Assembly (NCBI GenBank): GCA_964618455.1
Contig: CAZUAQ010000066.1
Location: forward strand, 1-25,720
Direction of reading: 5' to 3'
DNA: 25,720 bases
From: CAZUAQ01 sp964618455
GTDB taxonomy: Bacteria > Planctomycetota > Phycisphaerae > UBA1845 > PWPN01
Part shown: positions 7,438 through 16,689 of the stretch, piece by piece
How the letters are laid out: each line of letters starts with the position of its first letter
Position numbering within the stretch: the stretch's first letter is position 1
Made by a program: the position numbers and the translations under genes
The notes under the pieces: generated by a model
Told to the model about the DNA's origin: nothing
The model's input: only the letters and a program-made list of their open reading frames with translations
Database searches by the model: none

Positions 7438-10400
7438 TCACTCCGTCGTCGCCGGTTTATAGCCCACCCAGATCGGCGAAGACCAACCGTACCGCTCCTT
7501 ACCGTACTCGCAGCGGAGGTAGTACCACGCCTGCTTGCCCGGTTTGATCCCCTGGTCGGTGAAATCGAACCGGACGGTGCGAGTGTCCGGTTCCACCGTG
7601 TGGATGAAATCGCCGTTCTTGACGATCTGTACCCGGGTGATCGGTGCGGACGCTTCCACGCGTACATGGAATGTCGGGGGTTCGGTGATTTCAACTTCCT
7701 CACCCTGAAGGCGGTCGCCCAGCCGGAACTCCATGATGATCGGATCCATCGCGCCGAAGGTGCGACGATGGCGCAGCGCTTCCATGACGCTTCGGCGGCT
7801 GAGATCGTTCGCGTAGACGGCGGCGTAGGCCTCCCGCTGGTGATAGTGGTCGGAACTGGCGATGACGCCGATCCGCACACCCATCTCGAGGGCATCCCAG
7901 AAGTAATGCCCTTCGCGTGTGACGCTCACCTCCGGTTTGGCGCCATAGTATTCGTAGGAGCCGCGGCCCTGGTAGATCTCCGCCACGCGCTCGAACCGTG
8001 GGTTCCACTTCGTCCAGTCGGTGGCGGAGCCTCCGTCGGCGAGTTGGTGGGGAATGACAACCGCCTGGGTGTGCTCCAGTTTCTTGAAGAGTTCCTCGGG
8101 CGCATCATCCTCGTAGCAGTAGCGGCCCCGCTCGATGTAGAGCACGTTCTTGTGACCGCCGCGGTTCCGATACCCCCCGCCATGCTCGTACGCGTAAATC
8201 GGAACGAAGGTCTCCTCGATAAAGAACAGATCGCAGTACTTCTCCGAACGCCACCACGCATAATGCTGGAGCGGACTTTCCGGATGACCGTAGCGATGCT
8301 TGAGCAGATCCTGGTCGTGATCGGAGATGGCGAGGAAGTCGAGCCGGGCGACATCCATGCCGTAGCGGTACGTGTCCATCAGCGAGCCGTCATGGTTCAT
8401 GCCGCAACGTGAAATGTCCGTGTGGCGGTGAGTGTCACCATAGAGCAGGACATACGTGTGATCGGCGACGTTGAGCGTGGGTGGAACCGGCTCGACGTCG
8501 GTAGACCTCTCGATCTCGATCAGCACCGGCATGGGCACACTGTGTGGCGCCACCGCCGGCGGGCGGGCTGCCTGCGGGATGGAAAGCATGGATGCATGCA
8601 CGTTGTGATTGCCGGGCTCCTCGGCGCGGGTCGTCTTGCGGCCGTCGTCAGCCCATGCGGCCCAGACGCTGCCTTCGCGATCCAGGCAGGTGCGCACGCG
8701 CATGTCGTTGCGGCCGTTGCTCTGCTTGAGCGTCAGAGGCGCCGACCATTGATCGCCGCTGTAGCAAAGGGCAACGGGATTCCAGATGCCGCGCGCCTGG
8801 GATCGGCGTCCATCCGGCCGGGGGCCGGGGGTCAGGTCGGTAAGATGCCGCACGAAGATCCAGAGTCGGCCATCCCCATCGACGGTGAGTTCCGGCAATT
8901 CGCAGAAGCTACCGAGCGGTCCGGTCAACACCCACGGCAGATCAACGGCCGGCGCAAAGAGCTTGCCGCCGGCCAGGCATCGAAGTTGCACCGATCGCTC
9001 GTTGTGGAGACGGCGGCCCCCCTCACTGTCCAACCCCCAGTGAGATCCGCCATTGTCCCACGCCACCCAGAGCCGGTCCTGATGATCGACGGCCAGCGCG
9101 GCATGAGCTTCGTAATCCCGTGAGGCGGCGATGGCGGTCGGCCCGGTCAGTTGGCCTTCTTTCAGGTAGGTGACCAGGATGTCATAGCTATCGGCGCGAT
9201 AGGTATCCCAGCCAACATAAACGCCCCCCTTGCCGTCGGTCGCGATGGCAGGTTCCCAGTCGTTGGCCGGGTGGTGCGAGATGTTGATCGGCTTACCGAG
9301 GCCGTCGGGCGTGACGGTCGCGAGAAGGATTTCGTAATTGGCATCCTGCACGGACTGCCAGGTCATCCAGAGTCGCCCCTTTGAATCGACGGCGAGCTTC
9401 TGAGCGAAGTCGTTGGCTTCCCCGCGCGTCAGGCGGATCGGGGCGGACCAGTCGTCGCCGGCCAGGGTGCTCGCCCAGATGTCCCAGACTCCGTCGTCGT
9501 TCTGTGCCCATGTCACCCAGAGCCGGCCTTCGCCGTCGGTCGCCATCGCCGGGCGCCAGTGATCGCCCTCAGCCTGGCTCAAAGTCACGGGTGTACGGGA
9601 CTTTCCATCTTCGATTCGTGCGGCGCGGACGCAGTCGGTCTCTCCGTTCCAGGAAATCCAGGAGATCCATCGGCGGCCTTGCTTGTCGATACCGATCGCC
9701 GGGAACTCATCTTCGCGCTGATCGGAACTCGGCGTGACAATGCGTCTGAGCGCGGGCCTGGCGGACCCAGAGGCTTCCGACTCGGACTGCCGAGCAGCCT
9801 GACCGCCCGGAGCGCGCCACGCCGTCTTGCGCTTCAGACTCCGACCGATCCGCATCGATCGGCCGGCAGCCTCCACCCGGACGACGGCATCGTCGGCGCC
9901 GACTTCAAAGCCATCCTCCAGCCACGCGTCGATCTCAGGCGGTGAGGTGTCGCGGTAAGGCGCGATGACGGTCAGGAACGCCGCCGGCGCGACATCGGGA
10001 TGACGCACGCTGAAGGTCTTGCGCGGCTCGCGCTTGCCGTAAGTCCACGCAAACCAACCGTCCTCCGGCTCGATGATCGGCTTCTTTGGATATGCCGATT
10101 TGATCAGCACATTGGCGTACGGGAAATCCGTGACGTACGTCCCGTTGTCAACGTCGAGCTTGCCGGGTCCAGCCGCCGGTTGCCAATGCGTGCGCAATGT
10201 GCCCGCCACGTCGCCGATCGCCTCATCCAGCACCACGAAAAACTCCTGATCGACAAACCAGACGGTGCGGCGATGGTTCAGTCCCTCGTAGGATGCATTC
10301 TCGACCACGAGCGCATCCAGCTTCGGCGACGTGTGCCAGAGCCGCAGCTTCCCGTCGATGTGCGTGTCCTTGTTGTCGAGGGTCAGCGTCTGATGGACGC

Positions 10401-11817
10401 GCGTCTGGCGGTGCCAGTTGCGGCCTTCACGATCATGGCCGTAGGTGTAGTAGCCGGTATCCGTCAGCAGCCAGCGGCCGTAGGCGTAGAGCTCGAAGGT
10501 GTGGTTGTCGCGCTGATCGTGACCGCTGAGCCCCGGAGGGACGCAGTGCAACGCCATGTAGACGCCGTTCGGCCCCCATTCGGAACGCATGATGTACATG
10601 CCCGCCTCGTCGAAGGCGTAGCTGGTCTGCTCGGGAAGCTGCTCGAGCGCCAGATCGGCCCGGGCGGCGTACCTGGGATCATTCCACAGCTCGGTGTAAC
10701 TCGCCAGCGGTGCGTAAAGCTGCGCGTCCGTTCGATTCGGTGGTGTCGGCGTGCCCCTGCCGGTATCGCCGAACATCGGCCAGGCCAGGTCCGGGCTGGC
10801 GACGGCGAAGACGTAGTCACACATGCGGCGCACGCGCTCGCGATATGCGGCGGGAACCTCCAGCTTCAGGTCATCGGCCCGCTGCATGATCTGGATGGCG
10901 TCGCCAAGCACCGCCATGTGGTAACTGCCGCACCATTCGCGTTGGGCGCCGTCGGTGGTGACCTGGGCCAGCAGATTCTCGGTCGTGCGCTCGAGGCTCA
11001 GCCGGGCCCAGCGGGCATGGTCGGCGAACTCCGGAAAGGTATGGCAGATGTTCATGACCCCGCGCTGCTCGAAGATCGCCTTGTTGTGCACGATCCCCAT
11101 GGGAATGAGTTCGGTCTTGTGCTGGTGGTCATAGAGGCTCGCGAGGAAGGTGGCGAGGAACTCCGGCGTCATCGCTTCGGCGTGGATCATCGCCTTGAAG
11201 GCATCGACTGCCTTGCTCGCCCGGATACCGGTCTGAAGATCGAGCCACGCGAATCCCTTCCAACCCGTGTAGACATGATGCGAGCGGGTCCATTCCTCGA
11301 GCGGGTGTTTTTCGATCCAGTCGGTGGCGAGTTCGACGAATGTCCGCGCGTACTTCTCGTCGCGCGTGACGATCCAGGCGTCGCGCAGATCATCGGCCCA
11401 GTAGAAGCGGTAGACGGCGGCGACCCACTCGATGTCGTCGGCGGGATCGATGGCCCAGTCGATGTCGTCGCCGTAGTCCGCCGGGGCGTAGGGCCCCCAG
11501 TGGAAGATGTGGCGGCAGAGATCATCCGCGGTCTTGAGCGTCTCCTTGGTGGCAGTGCCTTTCCGCGGCGGCGGGAACTTGGCACGATAGTACGCGAGCA
11601 ACTCGGCCAGGGCCTGATCGCGCTCGCCCTTCTCGGCGGCGGCCTTGACGCGCTCCAGGCCCGGGTGGTTCAGGTCGAGCTTGTCCAGGACCTCACGTGG
11701 GGAAAGCCGCTTGAGTTCGACATCCCAGCGCTGGGAGTAGGGAACCATCTCGTCGGCGCCCGCCGAAGCCGGCACGAGCAGCCACGCCGATACCAGAGAC
11801 AGGATCATCAATCGCAT
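7438..11817 (-). CDS. Giant secreted fusion: heparinase II/III lyase – seven-repeat propeller – DUF3604 (PHP-like)
   Basis: The start is set at 11817, not at an in-frame ATG at 11883: GAGG lies five bases before it and a clean signal peptide (RLMILSLVSAWLLVPASAGA) follows. The 1459-residue product has three parts. Residues ~30-670 are heparinase II/III-like: an (alpha/alpha) toroid with NICHTFPEF and DGAQREWCGSYHM, then a beta-sandwich with GHDQRDNHTFELYAYG and LLTDTGYY. Residues ~705-1070 carry seven related strands of the form AxDxxGRLWVTW, suggesting a seven-bladed propeller. Residues ~1100-1400 are DUF3604, related to PHP metal hydrolases, with GDTHRHTDIS, AISDHDQD, GGHKNVLYI, VIPHQL and SSDHYHQ as probable metal ligands. 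The first part would cleave a uronic-acid polymer; the DUF3604 role is unknown. Convergent with the 6226 gene. Confidence 0.9.
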   Translation of the reverse strand: MRLMILSLVSAWLLVPASAGADEMVPYSQRWDVELKRLSPREVLDKLDLNHPGLERVKAAAEKGERDQALAELLAYYRAKFPPPRKGTATKETLKTADDLCRHIFHWGPYAPADYGDDIDWAIDPADDIEWVAAVYRFYWADDLRDAWIVTRDEKYARTFVELATDWIEKHPLEEWTRSHHVYTGWKGFAWLDLQTGIRASKAVDAFKAMIHAEAMTPEFLATFLASLYDHQHKTELIPMGIVHNKAIFEQRGVMNICHTFPEFADHARWARLSLERTTENLLAQVTTDGAQREWCGSYHMAVLGDAIQIMQRADDLKLEVPAAYRERVRRMCDYVFAVASPDLAWPMFGDTGRGTPTPPNRTDAQLYAPLASYTELWNDPRYAARADLALEQLPEQTSYAFDEAGMYIMRSEWGPNGVYMALHCVPPGLSGHDQRDNHTFELYAYGRWLLTDTGYYTYGHDREGRNWHRQTRVHQTLTLDNKDTHIDGKLRLWHTSPKLDALVVENASYEGLNHRRTVWFVDQEFFVVLDEAIGDVAGTLRTHWQPAAGPGKLDVDNGTYVTDFPYANVLIKSAYPKKPIIEPEDGWFAWTYGKREPRKTFSVRHPDVAPAAFLTVIAPYRDTSPPEIDAWLEDGFEVGADDAVVRVEAAGRSMRIGRSLKRKTAWRAPGGQAARQSESEASGSARPALRRIVTPSSDQREDEFPAIGIDKQGRRWISWISWNGETDCVRAARIEDGKSRTPVTLSQAEGDHWRPAMATDGEGRLWVTWAQNDDGVWDIWASTLAGDDWSAPIRLTRGEANDFAQKLAVDSKGRLWMTWQSVQDANYEILLATVTPDGLGKPINISHHPANDWEPAIATDGKGGVYVGWDTYRADSYDILVTYLKEGQLTGPTAIAASRDYEAHAALAVDHQDRLWVAWDNGGSHWGLDSEGGRRLHNERSVQLRCLAGGKLFAPAVDLPWVLTGPLGSFCELPELTVDGDGRLWIFVRHLTDLTPGPRPDGRRSQARGIWNPVALCYSGDQWSAPLTLKQSNGRNDMRVRTCLDREGSVWAAWADDGRKTTRAEEPGNHNVHASMLSIPQAARPPAVAPHSVPMPVLIEIERSTDVEPVPPTLNVADHTYVLLYGDTHRHTDISRCGMNHDGSLMDTYRYGMDVARLDFLAISDHDQDLLKHRYGHPESPLQHYAWWRSEKYCDLFFIEETFVPIYAYEHGGGYRNRGGHKNVLYIERGRYCYEDDAPEELFKKLEHTQAVVIPHQLADGGSATDWTKWNPRFERVAEIYQGRGSYEYYGAKPEVSVTREGHYFWDALEMGVRIGVIASSDHYHQREAYAAVYANDLSRRSVMEALRHRRTFGAMDPIIMEFRLGDRLQGEEVEITEPPTFHVRVEASAPITRVQIVKNGDFIHTVEPDTRTVRFDFTDQGIKPGKQAWYYLRCEYGKERYGWSSPIWVGYKPATTE

Positions 11818-11917
11818 GAGTTCCTCGCCGTGAAAGAGTTTCTGGAGTTGAACAGGATGTGATCGTAACCGGCCGGTCCGCACTGCTCCAGAGGTCAGCC
11901 ACCGGCGCGTAAGGTGA

Positions 11918-11947
11918 ATGATAAGCTTTGCGCTTCACGCCTCGCAA
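11918..11947 (-). promoter_or_regulatory. Candidate sigma70-type promoter for the heparinase fusion gene
   Basis: Read on the minus strand, TTGCGA (11947-11942) and TATCAT (11923-11918) are separated by 18 bases, about 100 bp upstream of the chosen start. The match is moderate, and promoter rules in this lineage are uncertain. Confidence 0.28.
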
Positions 11948-11987
11948 CTCGAGGGAAAACAATAACCGCGCAGCGAGGGCACCGGGC

Positions 11988-12013
11988 GACACCACGATGA
12001 CTTGAGTGGTGTC
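11988..12013 (-). terminator. 8-bp stem-loop just after the metallophosphoesterase gene
   Basis: Perfect arms gacaccac and gtggtgtc surround a 10-base loop, starting 17 bases past the stop of the metallophosphoesterase gene on the minus strand. There is no U-tract, so it could be a weak or factor-assisted terminator, an mRNA 3'-end stabiliser, or a protein-binding site. It separates that gene from the candidate promoter at 11918-11947. Confidence 0.33.
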
Positions 12014-12029
12014 CGGGCTCGTGAACACG

Positions 12030-14105
12030 TTATCGCAGTTTCGAGCTGTGCACGGTCGATACCAGCGTCACGGGTCGACCGTCGATGACCGCGCGCGACA
12101 GAGCGACCACCTGCAGTTCGACGGCGCTTTCCGGAATCGACAGCTTCTCGATGCCGACGGTATGCGCCATGGTGGACCGTTCATAATGCACTGGAGTCTC
12201 GAGCGGGAACGCTTCAGTATGGACTCGCTTCGTGCCCGGCTTGTCGGTGGCGGGTTGATTCGTCACCGCATCCGAGTCGAGAAAGCGATACATCACCTGG
12301 GCCGCTCCGCCAGGTACCGGCGTACGCCACGTGACCTGTGCCGTGTCGAGATTCGGCTGCACGTTCACGCGCAGGGCTTTGATCCGATCGTCAGCGTCCA
12401 CGACGGCATCGTCGGCTACGAGTCGCCGGGTCGGCCAGGAGATCTCGTGGAGCGATACCGTGTCCCAATTCATCTCGTAGATCGGCTCGTCGCCCGGCCG
12501 CTGCTTCGGATCGCAGTAGAGAATCGCCGTGACCACACTCGAGGTGGCCTCGGCCGCTACCTCGAACTTGCCCCACGTATTGTAGTAGTCGTGCTCCGGG
12601 GACCAGACCGTCGTCTCCGGGAAGTCAGGCCAATCGTTCTCGGGTGTCTTCGGATCGGCACCAACGCACTCGTTGTACGCCGGGGCCGGATGCTTCGTGA
12701 CGTCGACACCAAACTGGTCGCGATGCGCTCCTGCGGGGTCGAGGCCGATGCGCGCGTGCGGTTGTGGATCGTCGGCGGTCTTGGCGAACCAGCCGTAGGC
12801 GGTCAGCCGATACCAATGCCCCGGCTGGACATCGCGCACGGTCTGCAGCACGCCGCCCCGCCAGGCGTGAGCCCACATGTGAATGCGCACATATTCCTTG
12901 GCCGAATGCGGCAGGTCCTTGCCGACTGCGTGCTCGGGGGCATGATCACCGCAGGTGAACCATTGGTACCAGCCGGACGGTGACCAGCCCCGGAACCGCT
13001 CGTACCAGATGCCATTGTCGAAACTGCCATTGTGCAGCAGATTCGGCCCGATGGTGGCAGGTGCCGCCGCCCTCTTCGACGGGCCAGTTGCTCGATCCCG
13101 CGCGGGAGGCGCCGAGGGCTCCGGATAGTCAGGCCTCTCGTAGTCGGTGAACTGCCCTTCGCAGGTCCAGATCGTCTCCGGGCCCCGTATCGGCGGAATG
13201 GGCGAACCCGGTGGAATCACGTACCGATCGAGTTGCAGCCGATCCGGATACACCCACAGCGTCATCGCATCGCACTCACCGCCTCCGCCACCTTTGGCCA
13301 CACCCGCACCGGTGATGAACGTCACACCATGACGCTCCTCGCGCCGGTAATGATGATCGTGCCCGGTCAGCATAAGCTTGACGTTGTGTTTTCCTTCGAG
13401 GCCGGCCACATACCCCTCCACGCGATCCAGTGTGTGCTCATGCTGCAGCAGGATGGTGACCGAACTGTCATCGGGTTTCACGAGCAGGTCGCGGAGCCAG
13501 TCCTGCTGCTCCTGCGACCAGTAGCAATCGCAGACGATGAACCGGATACTGCCACGTTTGAAGACGTAGCGATACGGCGGCCCTACGCCCGGTTGCCAGT
13601 TGGGATGCACCGCCACCTCCGGATTCCAGATCGGCCAAAGCGGACCCAACACATCTTCGGTGACGCGATTATGGTAGTAACCCTGCCCTTCGGCCTTGAA
13701 GCCTGTGTCCAGCAAGTAAACACCTTGCGTAGCCGCCCGGCTCAGGAAGGGCTTGAGTCTGTATTGGTTGGCGTCGTCGTGGTTACCGGGGGCCAGGTGC
13801 AATTCAATCGGCGGCGTGGCGATCCGCATGAGGTCGACGATGTCGTTCCACGCGCAACGATTGGCCCATTCAAAGCGCGTATCGCCGGTATGGATGACTA
13901 GCTTCGGTTGATCCGCCCGCAAGCGGGTTGTCAGCGCGGTGACCCACTCGCACGCCGATGTCTGCGTATCGGTGATCCACGCCGCACACCACAATGGCTG
14001 ATCAGCCCGCAACTCCTGAAACGTAGTTGCCATGGAAAAGAAAAGGAAAGCGGCTAGCCCGGTAGAGATGTACTCTTGGCTGCATGTGATCTTGACTGCA
14101 TTCAT
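12030..14105 (-). CDS. Secreted calcineurin-like metallophosphoesterase with CBM-like and Fn3-like tail
   Basis: I choose the ATG at 14105 because GAGG lies nine bases upstream and a hydrophobic export segment follows (TGLAAFLFFSMA). An in-frame ATG at 14147 has less support. The ~691-residue protein has the metallophosphoesterase metal motifs in order: TDTQ (~45-48, a DxQ form of the usual DxH), HTGDT, GNHDD (~107-111), QHEHT and GHDHHYRR. Residues ~350-570 look like a galactose-binding/CBM-type sandwich (NLLHNGSFDNGIWYERFRGW, then MNWDTVSLHEI), and ~580-690 like an Fn3 module (ALRVNVQPNLDTAQVTW, VMYRF). The likely action is on an extracellular phosphoester or on phosphate-decorated glycan; substrate unknown. 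It sits among glycan-degrading genes on the same strand as the heparinase fusion. Confidence 0.85.
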   Translation of the reverse strand: MNAVKITCSQEYISTGLAAFLFFSMATTFQELRADQPLWCAAWITDTQTSACEWVTALTTRLRADQPKLVIHTGDTRFEWANRCAWNDIVDLMRIATPPIELHLAPGNHDDANQYRLKPFLSRAATQGVYLLDTGFKAEGQGYYHNRVTEDVLGPLWPIWNPEVAVHPNWQPGVGPPYRYVFKRGSIRFIVCDCYWSQEQQDWLRDLLVKPDDSSVTILLQHEHTLDRVEGYVAGLEGKHNVKLMLTGHDHHYRREERHGVTFITGAGVAKGGGGGECDAMTLWVYPDRLQLDRYVIPPGSPIPPIRGPETIWTCEGQFTDYERPDYPEPSAPPARDRATGPSKRAAAPATIGPNLLHNGSFDNGIWYERFRGWSPSGWYQWFTCGDHAPEHAVGKDLPHSAKEYVRIHMWAHAWRGGVLQTVRDVQPGHWYRLTAYGWFAKTADDPQPHARIGLDPAGAHRDQFGVDVTKHPAPAYNECVGADPKTPENDWPDFPETTVWSPEHDYYNTWGKFEVAAEATSSVVTAILYCDPKQRPGDEPIYEMNWDTVSLHEISWPTRRLVADDAVVDADDRIKALRVNVQPNLDTAQVTWRTPVPGGAAQVMYRFLDSDAVTNQPATDKPGTKRVHTEAFPLETPVHYERSTMAHTVGIEKLSIPESAVELQVVALSRAVIDGRPVTLVSTVHSSKLR

Positions 14106-14155
14106 GTTTGAGATCCTCGAGACTTGATAGACCGAAAGTGTGGTCACGTTGGATC

Positions 14156-14185
14156 AGCATAGCCTATTGAGACATCATGCATCAA
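14156..14185 (-). promoter_or_regulatory. Candidate promoter for the metallophosphoesterase gene
   Basis: On the minus strand TTGATG (14185-14180) and TATGCT (14161-14156) are 18 bases apart, about 50 bp before the chosen start. Both boxes match consensus at four of six positions. The 14106-14304 gap is a divergent control region. It also holds a small GC hairpin (cccgc-gag-gcggg, 14194-14206) between the two genes. Confidence 0.22.
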
Positions 14186-14304
14186 TCGGCCCTCCCGCGA
14201 GGCGGGGATTGCGTATCAGCACTCAGGAGATATCCTTGTAGCGACTCCGACGATGGGAAGTTCCTGCATCACGCGCGAGCAGAGAAATCATGAGAGGCCA
14301 CGCC

Positions 14305-16281
14305 ATGGATATTGTTAAGAACATCGTGATCTGCATTGCACTGGTGACTATTGCAGGCTGCCACTCCACCCGTGTGCCCGATCTTTGGCAGGAGCAACCC
14401 GTTCCAACGGGTCCGACGATCTTTCGACTCGAGGCGGACGCGGCCTCCGCGAAGATCCCGGCCATGAGTTGGGATACGGAAGGGGGAGACCGCGCGAAGA
14501 CGAATCTCCTGCGCGCTCCCGTGGAGCTGCAGGTCCAATCGGACGGAACGTGGCGCAACAGCGCGGAGATCCCGGCGCGGCGCGAGAGCGCGCCCGGCGG
14601 AGAAACGCGTTATCACCTGCAGGTTGCTCCCGGGGCAGAACTCGTCTGGCGTGTCCATGCGAAACAGGGGGAGTCTCTGACGATGGCCTTCTCGGGCAGC
14701 GGTCTCCAGGGCGGCCGAGTCGACGACATCCGGCTGCTATTCCCTTTCGACCCGTGCGCCACTGCTACCACGGTGCTCGCCGACACCTGGGATGAAAACG
14801 GGCGGCTGTTCCTGCCCGCCGTCGTCTCGGCCCCCGATCTCGGCCAGATGCTTCTCACGTGCGATCGCCATCCCCGATTGGCGGGCACCATGGTCGGCGA
14901 TCGAGCGAAGCAGACGGTGGATTTCACGCTCGAATTACCCGTCCCCTCAGAGGGGGAGCGCTACGAGATCCGGTTCGAGCCTCTGCGACTTGCTCCCCCG
15001 CCGGGCCTGCACGACACGGCGGCATGGACGGCGGCAAGGCGAGGCTGGTTCAACGTTTTCCAGATCAGCGCGAACTGGGGAAAGGGCACTTACGGTGCGC
15101 CCGCCGGTGTTCTGGCGAACAACGTGATCAGCGATCCGCTGAGTTGCGCCATGCATTTCTGGGCCGACCAGATGTTCTGGACGCCCGAGGCCGCGCCCGA
15201 CGTGTCCCTGGCGGCACTCATCAGGAACACCGTGGACTACTGGATCCTCGAGCGTACCAAGCCGTCCGGTGAGGTGTACGCCTATTGGGACCACGCCGAC
15301 ATGCTGGATGCCAACACGGGCCCCCTCATCGCCGCCTGGGACTACGTGGAGTCCACCGACGACCTGGCGTGGCTCGCGCAGCGCATCGATCGACTGGAAT
15401 TCATCGCGGATTACCTTGTCGGCCGGGATATCGACGACGACGGGTTGATCGAGTCCACCCATTCCGGCAACGACCATACGCTGATCGATCCCAAGCGGGC
15501 CGATTCCGCCTATGACACGATCAATGCCGGATACAAGAACGCCTACTGCAATGCGCTGGCCTACCGCGCGCTGCGCTGCCTCGCCGATCTGGAGTTGAAA
15601 CTCGAGCGGAACACCAGGGCCGCACACTATGCCGAACGGGCGGACAAGCTTCATGACGCTTACTTCAAGACTTTTTACAATCCCGAGACGGGATGGCTCG
15701 CATGGTGGCGAAGCGAAGACGGCGTCCTGCACGACCTGGCGAGCCCCATGATCAACAGCCTCGCGATCTGCTACGGTCTCGTGGATGCCGAACGTGGCGG
15801 GGAAATCCTGGCCCGCCTGAAAGCGAAAATCGAAGCGGTGGGGTTCACGCGCTTTGATCTCGGCGTGCCGATCACGCTGGTACCCGTGCGGCGCGGGGAG
15901 TACCTTCTCGGCGATGATGTGTTCGGTGTCCCACTCAAGGAGGACGGAACCGATACCTTCGGCGACTACCTCAATGGGGGATGCCTGGTCAGCGATGCGT
16001 TCCTGTTCATCACCGCCTTGCATATCGTCGGAGACGGCGCGTTCGGCGACCGGATTCTGCGGGCCATGCTCGAGCGCCAGGTGAAGGGCGTCTTCCCGAA
16101 CGGCGGCGGCTTCCAGAACGGCGTGGTGAACCGCTATCCCGAAGGGGCGGAGTTCTTTACGTGGGAGGGCAAGACCTGCGGTTACGAGGGGCATCTGACA
16201 TACAGCTACACGTTCTTGCAGGCACTGATGCTGCGCGATCCCTCGCTGCGGGCGAAGATCTATCGGCCCCTGGCACGATAG
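14305..16281 (+). CDS. Lipoprotein with (alpha/alpha)6 six-hairpin glycosidase-like domain
   Basis: The ATG at 14305 is preferred over the in-frame ATG at 14290 because GAGAGG lies seven bases upstream and a compact lipoprotein signal follows (IVICIALVTIAGC). The ~658-residue product has an N-terminal beta-sandwich part (~40-230), then an alpha-helical toroid of the six-hairpin glycosidase type (~240-650). Toroid features include AYWDHADMLDANTGPLIAAWDY, DIDDDGLIESTHSGND, the paired-helix repeats NALAYRALRCLADLE and AHYAERADKLHDAYF, and GYEGHLTYSYTFLQAL near the end. Similar architecture occurs in GH78-like rhamnosidases, GH63/GH15-type enzymes and unclassified glycosidases. An acidic pair D/E in DIDDDGLIES may be catalytic, but I cannot assign a family or sugar. 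It probably trims oligosaccharides released by the nearby lyases. Confidence 0.82.
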   Translation: MDIVKNIVICIALVTIAGCHSTRVPDLWQEQPVPTGPTIFRLEADAASAKIPAMSWDTEGGDRAKTNLLRAPVELQVQSDGTWRNSAEIPARRESAPGGETRYHLQVAPGAELVWRVHAKQGESLTMAFSGSGLQGGRVDDIRLLFPFDPCATATTVLADTWDENGRLFLPAVVSAPDLGQMLLTCDRHPRLAGTMVGDRAKQTVDFTLELPVPSEGERYEIRFEPLRLAPPPGLHDTAAWTAARRGWFNVFQISANWGKGTYGAPAGVLANNVISDPLSCAMHFWADQMFWTPEAAPDVSLAALIRNTVDYWILERTKPSGEVYAYWDHADMLDANTGPLIAAWDYVESTDDLAWLAQRIDRLEFIADYLVGRDIDDDGLIESTHSGNDHTLIDPKRADSAYDTINAGYKNAYCNALAYRALRCLADLELKLERNTRAAHYAERADKLHDAYFKTFYNPETGWLAWWRSEDGVLHDLASPMINSLAICYGLVDAERGGEILARLKAKIEAVGFTRFDLGVPITLVPVRRGEYLLGDDVFGVPLKEDGTDTFGDYLNGGCLVSDAFLFITALHIVGDGAFGDRILRAMLERQVKGVFPNGGGFQNGVVNRYPEGAEFFTWEGKTCGYEGHLTYSYTFLQALMLRDPSLRAKIYRPLAR

Positions 16282-16689
16282 CAGTTCACGTCAGATCCAT
16301 TCTGGTTCAAGGAGCGGTCTCCTGCCAACCTGGAGAGGGAAGGACTGATGATCACGAAGGCAGCGATTTGTACGTTTAGCAATCCATGTGCAGGCTCCCA
16401 CTCCGGCATCGATTGCCATTCTGTCTGCCAGGCGGTCACGCTCACCATCAAAGCCGAGGAATAGGCGAAGCTGGATCCCAGACGGCCGCCACCAGGTCTA
16501 CCCACGGCATGCAGCCGACCGAGATTCCGTACCGACGGGCTGATAGGCCGCAGTTCACATCCACCTGTGCTGGCCCTAAGACAGGATTTGGGGTACAAAA
16601 ACATGTGAGGAAGTTCACGAGGCGGTTCTCGCCATGGGAATCGACGCCGCAGAACAAGATCGCCGTAAGCAATTGCTCGCAGGTGACTT
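16282..16689. other. Intergenic stretch before the tRNA gene; no convincing gene
   Basis: About 400 bp of chromosomal DNA. A tiny plus-strand ORF at 16348-16464 (38 codons, four cysteines; start MITKAAICTFSN) has a GGAGAGGGAAGG tract before its ATG, but it is too short to trust. Another short open frame (…EEVHEAVLAMGIDAAEQDR…) leads up to the tRNA and stops at the TAG inside the tRNA acceptor/D-arm region; it also lacks a good start. The last part (16615-16689) holds the 3' end of the integrase frame on the minus strand. Confidence 0.4.
16304..16330 (+). terminator. Imperfect hairpin after the six-hairpin glycosidase gene
   Basis: An inner stem aggag/ctcct with a cggt loop is extended, after a bulge, by ggtt/aacc, 23 bases past the stop codon. 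There is no T-run, so termination is only a guess from position. Confidence 0.22.

Noticed and set aside
10000..11862. A 620-codon plus-strand open frame opposite the heparinase fusion gene
   Set aside because: It lies wholly antisense to a gene with clear domains; long antisense frames are usual in GC-rich coding DNA, and its translation shows no domain.
14947..16194. A 415-codon minus-strand frame opposite the six-hairpin glycosidase gene
   Set aside because: Antisense shadow; the plus-strand frame has a lipoprotein signal, ribosome site and glycosidase-like repeats.
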